DNA of 64,000 nt from Isoetes taiwanensis (lineage: Eukaryota; Streptophyta; Lycopodiopsida; Isoetales; Isoetaceae). How positions within the stretch are numbered: position 1 is the stretch's first letter; the number at the start of each line of letters is the position of its first letter. A program made the translations under genes and the position numbers. Below the pieces are notes generated by a model. That model ran no database searches and was not told where the DNA came from. It saw only the letters and a list, made by a program, of their open reading frames with translations. Shown here piece by piece: positions 31,176-44,030 of the stretch. Location: contig JAJEKV010000023.1 in the NCBI GenBank assembly GCA_021234155.1, forward strand, positions 4,478,338 through 4,542,337, read 5' to 3'.

Positions 31176-33085
31176 AGTTGGCATTAGAGTTATAGTCGCA
31201 TGTTGTTCTCTAGTCTAGGGTATGGTGCATCCTGGTAGATCTTAGACTAGGGGCGCAACTATTTATAAATGCTAGATATAGTTGTGCGTTGCCCTAAGTA
31301 CATTATTAAAATAATGTAAGGGAGGGGCAATGTTTAAATGATTGGGGATTGCTTCAATGGGTTATGCAACCCATGAAATAAAATTCAGCATATGTTAATG
31401 GTTATACCATTGCTTTAATGTGTAAGCACCCGTAAATTGGGACGGCTGAGCCACGAACCTGTAGCAGCAAGGAACTGCTGAATTTAGCAGTTGTTGAGCG
31501 TCGGATTTGCCCTTGGCAGAAACAGCTGACCTGCCTGGGCCGATAGGACCTTGCCACATGGCTCTGTCATGCGAGCATGTATAAGGGTAGCACAATTGGG
31601 ACTGGATTCCCGGTTTGGCAACGACCGGCGTAGCCGGGAGCTGCAAACCGGGAATCCAGGACCAATTGTGCTACCCTTACAATATCACAGTTGGGGAGCG
31701 CAAGATCCGGTTACTATGATCAAAATTTGTTATGATTTCTTACCTGTGCAGCCGGTGCTGAAGCATGAAGAATGGAAATAGGATTCCTTGAAATCGGCAG
31801 GGGCGACATGGATGCCTCAGAATGCACCACCGGAAATAACAGCGACCCAACTGTGATATTGTTGGAAACATTCTGAGGCAGCGGCCAGGCAGCTGGATCA
31901 TGGAGCTGCAGGCTGGATTACAGATCCGGCAGGATACCTGCCCTATTGGGATGGTGCCACGTGATCTAGCCATGATTGGCAGGGCATCAGATCAGATACT
32001 GATAGCCGATTACAGGGAGAGAAGAAGGAGGCCGGAAGACTGCAGCAGCCGGTTTTGCTACTGAAAAGAGAAGCCGCTTTGTAAAGCGAGGAATAAGCAA
32101 TTCAAGAGGGAGAATTGGTGTATGATCTATTGAACTGGAGTTGCAGCAGAAAAGCCTTATTTCGGTAAGTCCTGAGCTGGATGCAATCCGGTGGTGGCCT
32201 TTGGGCCATGTTAACTGTAATGAATACAGTGGCTAAGGATTACTGTGGCTTGAGGCTTCATGATAACTGAAGTGGGCTTGCCCCTTGGAACTAGAGTTAA
32301 ACTGTAAACCAAGAACCCATGAATTGCTAAATTCCTTCCTTCTGGAGGCTCTGTAGTATAAGCGAATAAGCTTGGGATGCTTACCCGGTTCTTCTGGCAG
32401 AGCAGCAGGTTGCAGTAGCAACCAAGAAGCTGTGGGCCGGTGGTGCCTCGTGGAGCTGTTGGGATTCTTTCTTCTAATGCCCTCTCACCTATGTTGAAGC
32501 AGACGTAAACTTGTTTCATTAGGAGACCTCTTATTACTAGTGAGATGAGTGCTTAGTGCTGGTATGGGATGTTACTAGGTGACCATCAAGACTCTAGTGT
32601 TATAAGAGTGCTCTGTATGTATGATTTGATATCGTGAGCTTTATATGAGCATTCATGCAGAGTAGATAAGCATTGGGTGTCGGTGATGGTCCGACGGCCT
32701 AATTGCTTATGAGGCTTGCAGTTCTCCCTTACACTAGATCCACCAGCACGGGAGTTCTAGACAACGTACTATCTAGATATGGCGGGATGTGTCTGCTTGA
32801 CAGATGCTATGGTGCGTGTGGTATATTCCATATATGTGTACTTGCAGCCTGTCAGTCATTGCTTCGTGTTGACACTGTTGGATAACTCTTATGTATGTTA
32901 CTAACACGTGGAAGCTTGTGCATTCTTTTTGATAGCTGGCAGAGCATACTTGTGTGTATAGTTATCTGCCTTGTCATCAAGTTATCTGTATACGTGGCTT
33001 TCATATATATAGCCTCGTGGGAGGCAGTATGGTTTGATGTGAATACAAAACAAAATTTTTGGTACTAAAATTTTGGTTCGTAACA
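31176..33085 (+). repeat. 3' LTR of chromovirus 1, second part
   Basis: After the AGTT duplication the sequence continues GGCATTAGAGTTATAGTCGC and follows the 5' LTR to its end GGTTCGTAACA at 33085. Differences from the 5' LTR include small deletions near 32660-32690 and the 279-bp hairpin element at 31581. The host DNA after 33085 starts TATTT, the target duplication. Confidence 0.92.
31581..31859. mobile_element. 279-bp double-hairpin insertion in the 3' LTR
   Basis: The 5' LTR reads GCATGTTGGAA where this LTR has an extra 279 bases between GCATGT and TGTTGG (apparent TSD TGT). The left part folds back on itself: TAAGGGTAGCACAATTGG (31582-31599) pairs with 31662-31679, and CTGGATTCCCGGTTTG (31603-31618) pairs with 31644-31659. 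The right part has inverted repeats AATATCACAGTTGGG (31681-31695) and CCCAACTGTGATATT (31846-31860). Two small foldback elements side by side, or one inserted in the other, explain this. Confidence 0.8.
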
Positions 33086-33090
33086 TATTT

Positions 33091-34992
33091 TGAGGCCAAA
33101 TTTCTGGGTTTTTTTTTCCAAGCAGACCACTATAGTGTAGAGAGCTACAAAACCACAATTGAAGTTAAAATTATAAGTGAGGTCTTGAAGCTCTTCAAGT
33201 TTGCTAAGATAATGTGAGGTCATAGATTTCTTTTCTGTTGTAAAACTCAGGTCTCGAGTTTGAAGCGAATGGACAACTTTTGAATATATTTGTGTTGCCC
33301 ATTCTGTAAGATATTCTGCAAGATTTGTTGAATTTAAACAGTATTTGTTCTTTAAATCTCTTCTTCATTGCTCTCATCCATTCCTTTAAGCCATTTCCCT
33401 TTTTTGCATGGTCTAAATTCCAAAGCTTAGATGACCCAGAGCTACTTTTGAGCTTAAATACTAAGATATGCAGGACTGCCAATACCTACAAGATAATCTG
33501 TTTAGCTTGCTACAGTTGCTTCAAGTTGGTATAGACCATATGATTTCCTTGCAAAAAATATGTACATTGATTTATTTCACCTTGCGCACTCAACTTCATA
33601 ATGTCACAGTTCTTTAAAAAAAAAACTTCATAATGTAATGTTGTTCTAGATCTGTAATAATTGTCTTGGCCAACCCCTTCAAGGACGGTAAGAAACGAAT
33701 AGGATTCGCCTGTCATTTTTTGGTATTTCCTTTATAAGTTCATTAGCACATTCCAGTATATGAAGCTGAGCTAGATTAAGTTACCCAAGCTGACAAAACT
33801 CTTTGTTTTGTCCACAGCTTAGAAACGATACAATGGAGGTTAGTAGCCACAAATCGGGCCTCAGAACCATCAAATTCGACTTCTGAACAGGGTAGAAATC
33901 ATAAAATTAGGGCTGATAGACACAAATTGGGCCCCAGAGCCATCGAATTGGACCTCTGAACCCGGTGTTGCTCCATGGGTCTTAAAATCAACCTCTGATC
34001 TCTCTTATGCTTGATGTTTCTCCAAATTCGCGTGGCAATCCCTGAATTCGGCCTGATAATAGGCGAATCAGGCCATCCTTATCTTGGCCGCTGCCCCCAA
34101 TCACCTGCAAATCATTTTTGGCGTCTCCAAACACCAGCACAGGGATTTCGGGTTAAGCAACTTCTACAATAGAGAGTTCTTTTGAGAAAAACAATCTCAG
34201 CCGTCCAGGTCAAATGGTTAATCTCAGCCATCTAATAGAAGTTTTCAACCATTTACCTAAAATATGGGCATCACATTTTCAATCCTTCAAATTTTGTTAA
34301 ATAGCTCATTGCAATCGCCCTTCTACCGCCGCATAGAAATATCAAGCAAATTCCAGATAAGGGCGCCTTAGCCATGAATTTGATTGTGCATAATAAATTC
34401 GCAAACATCTTTATTTGTTGCCCCAGCCAAGAATTCTGTGCAAAATAAATTGACAATGGTCTTTATTTATTGTGCTCTTTGCAGAGTCTTTGCCTCGGCT
34501 AGCAATAAGAGGCCGACTTGAGCTAGAAAAAACACGGGTAAGTTGTCGTCTTGTTACGATAATAAGCTGTGATAATAGATTGATATTGTGGTGATAACAC
34601 TGTGGTGATAATATGTGATCCCCAACCGAAGCTCAATCAAAGATCCTCGATTTTGTTCTCTCAGGGGCATGGACCCATGGGTTAGCCCAGTAGCCCTCTG
34701 AAGCATTTTTAAAATTTTTGGAATGACCCAAATTTGGCCATCTATGTTTCTTTTTTACATCATGGCATCGAAATGTCTTTCATTCTGAGGAATACAATTC
34801 ATCCTTCATCAGAAAGCTATTTCATTTTGTAGATAGATCTTTGCACTACAAAGCTTTGATTTTAAAGCTGAGTATCTCCGCCGTTTTATCTATAAATGAT
34901 ATTTATGAAATTTTTCACCCTTGCTAGATTGAAATGCAGATTCAGAGCCAGAAAACATCGATGTGTGATGCCCAATCAACAGGCAGCTCCAC
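33091..34992. other. Spacer between the two chromoviruses, no gene recognised
   Basis: I see no conserved frames. A direct repeat with GACACAAATTGGGCC, CAGA.CCATC.AATT and GA.CTCTGAAC lies at about 33845-33895 and 33915-33965. The segment 34360-34460 has a duplicated ..AGCCA.GAATTT/TCTGTGCA.AATAAATT phrase. The region is presumably host intergenic DNA or old repeats. Confidence 0.5.
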
Positions 34993-36575
34993 TGTGACGC
35001 TCCCAGAACATATACGACGCTCGGCCGTATACATACGGGGACTTTCCCTCCCATGGCAACCATCTCGCCATGAGCAGGGCCCTCCGTCTAACTCGGGCCA
35101 TCCATGGAAAGATGCTCGAGTGAAGGACACAGAGGGGTCATTCGGCCCACGCCTTCAATGGGGCTCCTATGTCGCGGAAGCGTGAATACAAGGTTAGCAT
35201 ACAACATAATCATATCATGAATACCACCACGAAGGGTGACAAATCCATCCAACTGATAATAACAGAGAAGATACATTTAATACTAGAGAAAACACCCCAA
35301 ACCCATGGTTCTACCCCGGCTCAGACTCCAATGAGGATCGACTGACGGCTAGGTCTCAAGAGATTAGCAGACCGAATCTTGACATGGCGTTGGCTGGCAT
35401 AGAACATCGGCTAGGGTTATCCACTCCATCCGCCCCTCCTGTGCACACTTTGCAGATGAGTCGAATCATGCTATGGCATCACTATAGCCTTCCGGAGACG
35501 CAGACTTAAGGTGTCACCCTTCAAGCCTACTCCAGGGTTCATGAAGCCCTGGTCCGATGAGGCAGGTCAGGGAAGTGTCCCCTTCCAGGATCACAGTGGT
35601 TCCATGGGTGAGCTAGAGAATACGTGCCGCACATCGACCCCCGCATCCCTACCCGACTTACTCCCCTAAATCTACGCAAAGTACCAAGTGCCCCATATGG
35701 GTCACACCTCCGTACCCAGGGAGTGTCAGACCCATACCCGGCCCTCTACGTGACCGACTATTAGGTCTAGCCCACTGTAGGTGTCCCAGGAGCCTTTTAT
35801 ATTCGTGCAAGTCCCCACCCCCACTTCACCATCAAGCGCCCCTTCTGCGGGTGCTAAGCAATTCCATAGCATCCATGACTCGGTGGTCTCTTGTGCACAG
35901 GCCGCATCTAATTGGGAATTAAAGGAGCTACTAGGAGCATACTAAGAGCATAAGGCACAGAGGTCTCTACCCCCCTCTAATCCCTGCTTTACGGAAGGCT
36001 AACAGAAATACTTTCATAGATTCATCCATCCATTCATAACAAAACATAATCCATAATTGAAATGTAATCCTAAATATCAAAGAAGGATTAATCCTAAGCA
36101 AGGACAACCAGAGAAGACTCAGAGAAGACTGACTGAAGCGCTAGCCCTAGAGATATCAAACTAGACTATCTACTAACCCGAGTTTCGACTTGATCCATTA
36201 TCATGGGGTGCCTCTATCTTCGAAGAACTTGGGTGCTTATCAGACTTGGGCGTTCAACAACAACTGGGGCGCTCCACAGCTCCTCCTCCTGGCTCGATTA
36301 TGGGGCCAAAGGGGGTAGGGATCCAACTTGATGGCCCAAGTTAGCATTCACATGCTGGCCAATCGAGTTTGGCCAAGTGGCATGTCCTAATTAAGTCAAT
36401 TAGATACCATTCCCTTAATTATAGGTAATTATCCTTTTATAATTAATTTAGCATAGCTAAATTAATCCCTTTTAGGTCAACCCCCTAGGTTAAAATACCC
36501 CATGGTGGCGTATCTTTACTGCGTGACATGTCAGTATATTTATACGTCTACCGTATAAATACGTGGAACGTCACA
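34993..36575 (-). repeat. 3' LTR of chromovirus 2
   Basis: On the + strand it runs TGTGACGCTCCC...GAACGTCACA. It corresponds base for base, with scattered changes, to 49567-51146. The first 30 bases differ most from the other copy. Confidence 0.92.
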
Positions 36576-36588
36576 TTCTCCCCTCCTT
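36576..36588 (-). other. Polypurine tract of chromovirus 2
   Basis: On the minus strand AAGGAGGGGAGAA directly precedes the LTR start TGTGACG. This is the expected plus-strand primer. Confidence 0.85.
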
Positions 36589-37178
36589 AGAAATAATGCT
36601 GTCCTCAGCATTAGGGTTAGCTAAAAGTGACAATTAATCGAAGAACTGCAATAGAAGAAAGTATACATAAGAAAGGAAGGTAATTCCCTATTTCCGAAGG
36701 TAATAACATTAAAGTTTAAAACATGTAAGAGTTTAAGCACCAAGGTGCATTTGACATATTTATCATAAAAAGGTTTAAGGACCGAAGTCCCATATGAAGA
36801 TCACAGTGACAACAAGATAACACATGTAGACAAAATAAAACTGGAGAAGGCGGGCCATCAGCAACCCTCTATACATGGGCAGGTCACGTACTGCTCACTG
36901 GCCTGCACATGTTAATACATCAGTATATATAGATAATATAAATAGGTTGTGGTTGAAGGGACCACCCCCTATAAGAAAGAAAAGAAAAACTTATCTACAA
37001 GGGAATCTATCATGCCTATGGTTCGCAATTCATTGCGGCGTAAGGAATGGCCAAGTTCCCATTATAGCCGAGATGAAAGCGGCCTATCCACTACATGCTT
37101 TCCAAGCAGTTCGTGGTAGAGAACACGAAGGTGATCTCATCATCGGTAACTGTTGCTAACCACGATGCATCTACCCCT

Positions 37179-39006
37179 CTACTGTACAAATCTCGGCGGA
37201 TGGTCTTCAAGCTTACCGCCGGGTGCGGGGTTGATAGCATCGTTGATGGTGCGGCCCTGAGATTCCCGCATGAAGTCCGGATAGTGCTTCTCAAGGTCTA
37301 TCTTCATCACCCACGTAGCATCCTCAACTGGGAAGTGTTTCCACTTAACCAAGTATTGCAGCATTTGACTCCTTCTGGTCTGCTTATAGGCTCGATCAAG
37401 AAGAGCTTCAGGGACTATATCTAGGTGCTCTTCTGTCATTTCAAGAAGGGTGGGTGTATCCAAGATCTCCTCTGGATCCGGGGTATGCTGCTTCAGAAGA
37501 CTCACGTGAAAGACCTTGTGGATCTTCAAGCGGAGTGGCAACTCCAGGCGATATGTACGTTCAATGATTTTGAATGGCCCAGCCCATCTGGGTGCCAGGT
37601 TCTTGCAGTTATCAATCCTAAGCTTGGCTTGTTTGACCTTAATCTTGAGCCAAACTGATTCGCCCACCTGGAAGATTCGTGGGGTTCGGTGCTTATCCGC
37701 TACACTCTTCTGACGACTGCGTGCAGCCAATAAATAACCACGAACTTCTTCAACCAAAGCTTGCATTTCCAAGAGGAGTTGTTGAGAAACCTCCACTTTA
37801 GAAACGGGATTGTGCCATGTGTCTGGAGTAAGACATTGATAACCATAATTTATCATAAAGGGAGACATTCTGGAAGACTCCTGTTTCATGCTATTATAGG
37901 CAAATTCGACCAAATAAATATAGTCAGCCCATTGTGATTGCTTACTCCACACATAACTTCATAGCATATCTTCTATAATGCGATTGGTACGCTCTGTCTG
38001 ACCATCCGTCTGAGGATGATATGCCGTACTCATAGCAAGCTTGGTTTGAATAGTGGCAAAGAAATCTTTCCAGAATGCACTTACGAATTTGGGATCCCTG
38101 TCGGATACGATAACTCGTGGCATTCCATGCAATCTGAAGATCTCCTTTGTAAACAGCAAAGCAGTATCGAAGGCGGTGTCCGTGGTACGACACGGCAAGA
38201 AATGAGCCATTTTCGACAATTTGTCGACGACTACCATCAATGCATCATATCCACGGAGAGTACGTGGAAGGCCCACAATGAAATCCATGGTTATTACTTC
38301 CCATTTAGCATTGGGCACATCCAGAGGTTGCAACTCACCTGGAATCCTTAGTTGCTCAGCCTTGGTTTGTTGACACATCTGACACTGCTTAATATACCTG
38401 GCAATGTCCTTCTTCATCGAAGGCCAGAAATAACTGGAGCGGATCTTAAAGTAGGTCTTCATAAAACCTGCATGTCCAGCTATAGGGCTGTTGTGTGTAT
38501 CATGGAGAATAAGCTTACGCACTCCCGAAGTCTCAGGTACACACAACTTGTCTTTGTGATATAACAAATTGCCCTCTTTCTTATACGAACGGAAAGCTTC
38601 ACGTTCTTTATCTGTGCGTGCCTCCTTAGCGAAACTATCCCACACATCATGGAACTCTGGATCCGTGGCCAAGGTATGCTCTATCTGTTTTTCGAACTCA
38701 CTGGTGAGTGTGGAAATTGCGTTACAATGGGTTCGGGTTACCAACGGATGGCGTGACAACGCATCCGCAACCACATTGTGTTTCCCAGGTTTATACACAA
38801 TCTCAAAATCATACTCCTCGAGAAAATCCATCCATCTCCTTTGACGGAGGTTGAGATTCGGCTGGGTTGATAGATAACAGAGACTGATGATCTGTATCAA
38901 GCTGAAATCTTCTACCAAGAAGGTAGTGTCTCCATATCTGCAGAGCGCGGACTACAGCCAACAACTCCTGATCATGGGTAGGGTATCGCTGTTCAGTCTC
39001 ATTCAT
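37179..39006 (-). pseudogene. pol 3' part of chromovirus 2: RNase H, integrase, chromodomain
   Basis: The minus-strand frame begins near 39006 with KKMNETEQRYPTHDQELLAV and LQIWRHYLLGRRF (RNase H/RT connection). It continues after a frameshift with YKPGKHNVVADALSRHP, the integrase zinc-binding domain (H..H at HDTHNSPIAGHAG, then CQMCQQTKAEQ) and core motifs MDFIVGLPR, VDKLSKMAHF, SDRDPKFVSAFW and DGQTERTNRIIEDML. The tail has the GPF/Y motif (APRWAGPFKII), KIHKVFHVSLLK and a chromodomain (LQYLVKWKHFPVEDATW..) ending near 37260. One internal stop (about 37956) and one or two frameshifts are the only lesions seen, so it is recently inactivated. Confidence 0.92.
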
Positions 39007-39089
39007 TTTCTTTGAATCATAGGCAATAACCCATAGTCAGATAGTCTTCACAAAACAGACAACTGCCTGGACCCTATTGGCTGACGATT

Positions 39090-39310
39090 TATCTGACGAT
39101 TTTTACCTGACGATTTAGCCTCAGAAAAATCGTCTGAAAAATCGTCAGCTTTCTGACGATTAAGCGTCAGAAAAATCGTCAAGGTTCGTTACAATTAACG
39201 TCAGAAAAATCGTCAGAAAAAACGTCAGAAAAATCGTCAGAATCGTCAGAAAAAATGTCAAAAAAATCGTCAAAAAAATAGTCAAAAAATTCGTCAAAAT
39301 TTTTTTTACC
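39090..39310 (+). repeat. Left subterminal repeat array of element D
   Basis: GACGATTTTT/AAAAATCGTC words occur about a dozen times, first mixed in orientation, then mostly GTCAGAAAAATCGTCAG. Confidence 0.85.
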
Positions 39311-39419
39311 AGTTTTGTCAGGTTCTCGTCTATTTACATTTTGTTTGGATTTACATTTTGTTTGCAAATTGAAATTTTTATTGATATGCACTATGCCTGC
39401 ATGATGAAGTCTAAGATGA

Positions 39420-41225
39420 ATTTAGGCTACAAGTTATAAAGAAATAAAAGCATAAGTAAAACAAAAACTCCTTTATTTAAATCAGTCACAAGTTACAGTT
39501 ACATGTAATAACGATCTTTACAATGCCATGCTAACAATGCCATGCTAACAATGCGCTTCCTCTGCTTCCAACATTACAATCTTTGGCCTTCACTCACTTT
39601 CTGAACTCTATCGTAAATTGCACCTCCTCTAATAACTTGTCTTTACACCTCCTGTAATTTGCCTGATTCTATAGTGCAGTCAGTACTAGCAAAAAACAAC
39701 CATAACACAAAATCAATCCATTACCTTTTAAACTTTGATATAGACATGTACATCTTGCAGACCCATGAAGAAAAAATATGTACATCAGATCTGCAGTGCA
39801 GGACAGGACAAAAGTGATTTATGCCTAAATACTTGAGATCTATAACACTCAAATCACCATCTCAAATAAACCTAATAAGCATTAAACAGGAGAGCATATG
39901 CAGATATTAGTGGAGATTTGGAAGATCAATGCTGACACATCAAACTGTAAATCACGCTTCAGCAGCAGATATTGGTGCTTGCACAGGCTATTAAAGGCTT
40001 TTAATACCATTTTGTTATTGCTTAATTTAATTTAATTTAAGGTCAGCTAACAGTCCTTATACTGCTTCAGCAAACAAAGTTTAAAAATATTTGGCCTTAT
40101 GCATAAACAATTTAAGTCATAAACTCGAATTAGTTGTACCAGCATAGGCTATAAGGTCAGCCTAAGCTACAGGAACAGCAAGTTAAAGTTGCCATGGGAT
40201 TAAAAAATCTGTCAGTGTTTCTTGGGGGTCATTGTGTCTATAAGGAAGCCATATTCCTAAAGTTCGGAATCAGAATATATGGCACTATGTATCAAATGAC
40301 CCACAAAAACACGTTTGCCCTAAAAGCAGGATAGAACATAGCAACAGAGAAATAATTCTAGCCAAACTCAAGTTACCTGCCATTTGCTGTTGCATCCGCG
40401 TATCTTGTAACATTTTAAAAATAATTGTGATAAACTTTTGAATGAGAAATTTTGAAACGCCATAAAGAACCTGATTATGGACGCTCCTTCCACATCTGTG
40501 AGTTGCGCCGGTGAGTTGATCCTTTTGTGGCTAAGAATACATAAATTTTGCTTCATACAGAATGCCTCTGTCCTGCCTATAAGCAGATCAGATCATGCCC
40601 TGAAAATTTAAATGAGCACAAGCACAGAAGCTAAGAGAACAAGGTCGCTTGCAGAAAACATTTTTCTTTAGATAGATTTTGCCAAAACCTAGCTTGTTAC
40701 CAGGGTGATCCAATACATTGGGCGGCAGCATCATTTCGGCCAGAGCCCAAACCTGTTAGCAGACTCCGCCAAACCAGTATAAGAGCGGAAAATGAATCAG
40801 GTCGGCTACTTAGGCCATGCCTAATCCGGCAACATACGCTCTATTTCTGTGCTTCCGCAAAAACCCTAGAACCAAAAACGAATTAGAACCAAAAACGAAT
40901 TAGGGTTTCAAAGCAATATTCGAACCATGAATATTTTCATACATCTCTTGTGCACATCCAACTTTTGGAGGAGCTCGTTTGAGAACAAGCGATTCCACTA
41001 TAATAAATTTTTGAAGAATCATTTTCCCAAGTGACCCAAGCAATCATATTTTTTAATGCCACAATTTACCACCAAAGAAGAACTTTAGGCAAGTTCATGT
41101 CTCTTGCAACTTGTACAAATAACGAGGTATTTGCCATAAACACCTTATTGCTTTTACATCTAATTTTTTATATAATTGAGTGTCCAATTTCTGTTCTCCT
41201 TCATTTTGTTCCTTCAAAATTCTTA
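39420..41225. other. Interior of element D, no gene
   Basis: AT-rich non-coding DNA with only short accidental frames. Around 40860-40905 AGAACCAAAAACGAATTAG is duplicated. Nothing recognised. Confidence 0.5.
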
Positions 41226-42005
41226 AAACATGGCACGTGTACTTGTGTGCATTTATTACTTATAAAGCATTTATTGCAGCATTTATTGCGGCCACTTAAT
41301 AACCTTCTTTGCATTCATTTTTGCATTCATTGATTATATAAAGCATTTATTGCGGTAACCTCGAATATTTCGTGATGTTGACGTGATTACATGACACGTG
41401 TACAGTGTGCATTCATTGATTGTAAAGCATTTATTGCAGCCATTAATAACCTCGAATATTGTGTGCATTCATTGATTATAAAGCATTTATTGCGGGCATT
41501 TATGAGCATTTATGGCGGAGGAAGATATGAGCATTACCATAGGATGACACGTTGCATTCATCGTATTTATGGCAGATTTGTGCACTTTGCATTTATTGCG
41601 GCCATTAATACACCTTTGCATTTTTGTGGCCATTAATACGCTTTGAATTTATTGTGAATTATCAAAGCACGATATGTGTGCACTTTGCATTTATTGTAGC
41701 CATTAATACCTTTTGCATTTATTGCGACCATTAATACGCTTTGAATTTATTGCGCCATTAATACGCTTTGCATTTATTCATTGAAGTTATCAAAGCACGA
41801 CATGTGTGCACTCTGCGATTTATTGCGGCTATTAATACCCTTTGCATTTATTTGCGGCCATTAATACGCTTTGCATTTATTGAAGTTATCAAAGCACGAC
41901 ATGTGTGCACTTTGCATTTATTGCTGCCATTAATACGCTTTGCATTTATTGCGAGTTATCAAAGCACGACATGTGTGCACTTTGCATTTATTGCGGCCAT
42001 TGACA
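41226..42005 (+). repeat. Minisatellite, unit about 70 bp, in element D
   Basis: The unit contains ATTAATACGCTTTGCATTTA, TTGAAGTTATCAAAGCACGA, CATGTGTGCACTTTGCATTT and ATTGCGGCC. Shorter variants start at about 41265 with AAAGCATTTATTGCGG, and longer, more regular copies occupy 41600-42005. The open frames in this block come from the repeat. Confidence 0.85.
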
Positions 42006-42175
42006 AATTTGTTAGAAGATATCAATCCCAATATATATAGAATCTTAATGATATCCATTTTAGGATAATTATGGATATGAAATATATGATTACATGCGAG
42101 TTGCGATATAGGCACTTGGCATAAATATAGCCCTAGATTAGTCATGTGTGTCGATCATCCAACAAAACTCCATCT

Positions 42176-42183
42176 TATAAATA
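42176..42183 (+). promoter_or_regulatory. TATA-like core promoter in element D
   Basis: TATAAATA is followed by GAAGGCC..TTGTCTCG and a GAGAGCACTTGAAGAGC tract, then GCAAG/GTAAATA (about 42265-42275), which resembles a transcription start, leader and splice donor. Such an arrangement is typical of LTR or pararetroviral promoters, so an old LTR piece could lie here. No downstream coding region is recognised. Confidence 0.35.
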
Positions 42184-42279
42184 GAAGGCCTTCTTATTGT
42201 CTCGACACATTGAGAGCACTTGAAGAGCTATTGTGAGCGCTTCTCTTCTGCTTCACTAATTGCATGCAAGGTAAATATT

Positions 42280-43740
42280 CTCCCATTTTGAATTAGAGTT
42301 AGAATGTAAGATCTTACGAAGTTGCTTCACATCAATCTAGAATCACTTGGCCATTGCAGAAGAGAATGTTGGACGTTAACTGGGGTCCAACTGCACCGTT
42401 TTGAAAAAGAGAAATGTTGCGCGGCGGCTTTCTTGTACATCTAATTTTTTATTTTTTTTTCTTTACTTGCTTTTGCATAGATGCCTTAGTCAATTGAGCA
42501 CATATAAGAGCCAGCATTTAAGAGCTCAATAGAGACCACCTTGTGCAATAACAAGTTTATTGACCTAGATACCTTTTGCTATTTAAAAGCAAACAAGTGC
42601 AAAAAAATGCCAAAGTGTGAGATTCTCGTTTGTTCGCAAAGAAATTCTCCAACTTCACGTTTGTTCGCAGAATTCTCCAAAGCTTCAAAGACAAATCTCC
42701 GTTGGCGCCATAGTCAAACAACTGGGGAAAAGGAAGGGGGTAATTTGGTTTCGAATCTCGCCCCTTCCCCCAGTGGTTAAAGGGATTAAAAGTTAATTAT
42801 TATTGAAGGCATGTATTCAAGACTATTTGTCTTTGTATTTTTGCCGTATTCGCTTGTTAAGGTATTTAGACGTCTTCGACCATGGTTTGGAGGAGTTAAA
42901 ATAACCCAATACGACCATGGGAAACAATTTGGTGCAAGGCAAATTCGAGTGAAGTCACCTACCCAAAATTTTTAACCACGAAAAATGAACTTATAGATTT
43001 TTCTAGGGAAGCCCTTGAGCCACAAATGCAACGTGCGACCATGCAAAAATATTTAAAGTAGGGGGCATGGCACAAGGGTATAAAATGGTAATGAAAGCAT
43101 GGGGATAAAAAAATAATATGGCAAGGGGAATAATTCTAAGGGTTATGCATAGGAAATTAAAAAAATGGTTTGGCAAAAGTATTCAAGGAATGGATTCATG
43201 GCAAAATGGTGAACATGGGATAAAAATATGGTATGGGTGTAGGGATGGAAATAATGGCTAAGGGATTATGGCATGTAGGGGCAAGTTCAAGAATGAATAG
43301 GAAATGGAAATAAAAGGAGCAAAGTGATGCTAAAATTTGAGATACCATGACAAGGGGTCTTCCAAACTTCAACATAGTGACTTCCAAACAAAGCTTCTAC
43401 AAAGCAATTAAATGGGAGGAAGGTTTAGAATGCTAGTGGTCAACTCTTCTATTGATTCAACCATCATAAGTATTACCTTTTATAGAACCTACATTTATCC
43501 ATAGGGTTCACAAAACCAAAAGGTTAATTACCAAGTAACTAATGCAGAGAGGTTTTCAAATGGAGGTTACACCGAACAAACCATAACTAAAGCTAGTTAA
43601 AAGGCTATGTTTTTCAACCATATAACTTAATCAAACTTGAGTCAATTATACACCATGGAAGAGATCTATAAGAGAGCTTTCCAATGCAACAAATTTCATT
43701 CAAAACAGGCTTTTGGATCAATTGTTATTATTTATTTATT
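42280..43740. other. Interior of element D, no gene
   Basis: No domain seen. Phrases such as AAAAATATGGTATGGG, GGCAAAA and AAGGG.ATAA are repeated loosely at 43060-43300, giving a G/A-rich low-complexity tract. Confidence 0.5.
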
Positions 43741-43749
43741 AAAAAAAAA

Positions 43750-44030
43750 AAAAACTGACGTTTTTCCTGACGTTTTCCCTCACGTTTCTTCTGACGCATC
43801 ATCTGACATTTTTTCTGACGAAAATTCTGACGTTACACCTGACGCACGATTCTGACGATTTTTTTGACGATTCTTCTGACGATACTTCTGACGTTTAATT
43901 TCTGACGATTTGTCTGACGTTTTGACCTGACGATATATCGTCAGGAATTTGATCGTCAGGATAATCGTCAGGATATTCGTCAGAACATAACCATTCAATT
44001 TACCTGACGATTTTTCTGACGCCAAACCCT
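43750..44030 (-). repeat. Right subterminal repeat array of element D
   Basis: CTGACGATTTTTCTGACG-type words are repeated about 20 times with variation (TGACGTTTTTC, TGACGATTCTTC, CGTCAGGATAATCGTCAGG). Most run in the opposite orientation to the left array. Confidence 0.85.

Larger units (their letters stand above)
17851..33085 (+). mobile_element. Chromovirus 1: Ty3/gypsy LTR retrotransposon with nested insertions
   Basis: The element is bounded by TGTTACG at the left and CGTAACA at the right and by the 5-bp target duplication TATTT (17846-17850 and 33086-33090). The order 5' LTR, gag remnant, protease, RT, RNase H, integrase, chromodomain remnant, polypurine tract, 3' LTR on the + strand is that of a chromovirus. 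Most of gag is deleted and pol has many frameshifts. The LTRs have diverged, so it is old. Two DNA elements (20147-23636 and 27046-31175) and a hairpin element (31581-31859) were inserted later. Without them the element would be about 7.3 kb. Confidence 0.93.

Noticed and set aside
41391-42040. Open frames rich in F-I-A-A-I-N repeats
   Set aside because: They arise from the 70-bp minisatellite of element D.
39090-44030. The GACGATTTTTCT arrays as CRISPR
   Set aside because: There are no unique spacers of constant length, the units are contiguous and degenerate, and the setting is eukaryotic.
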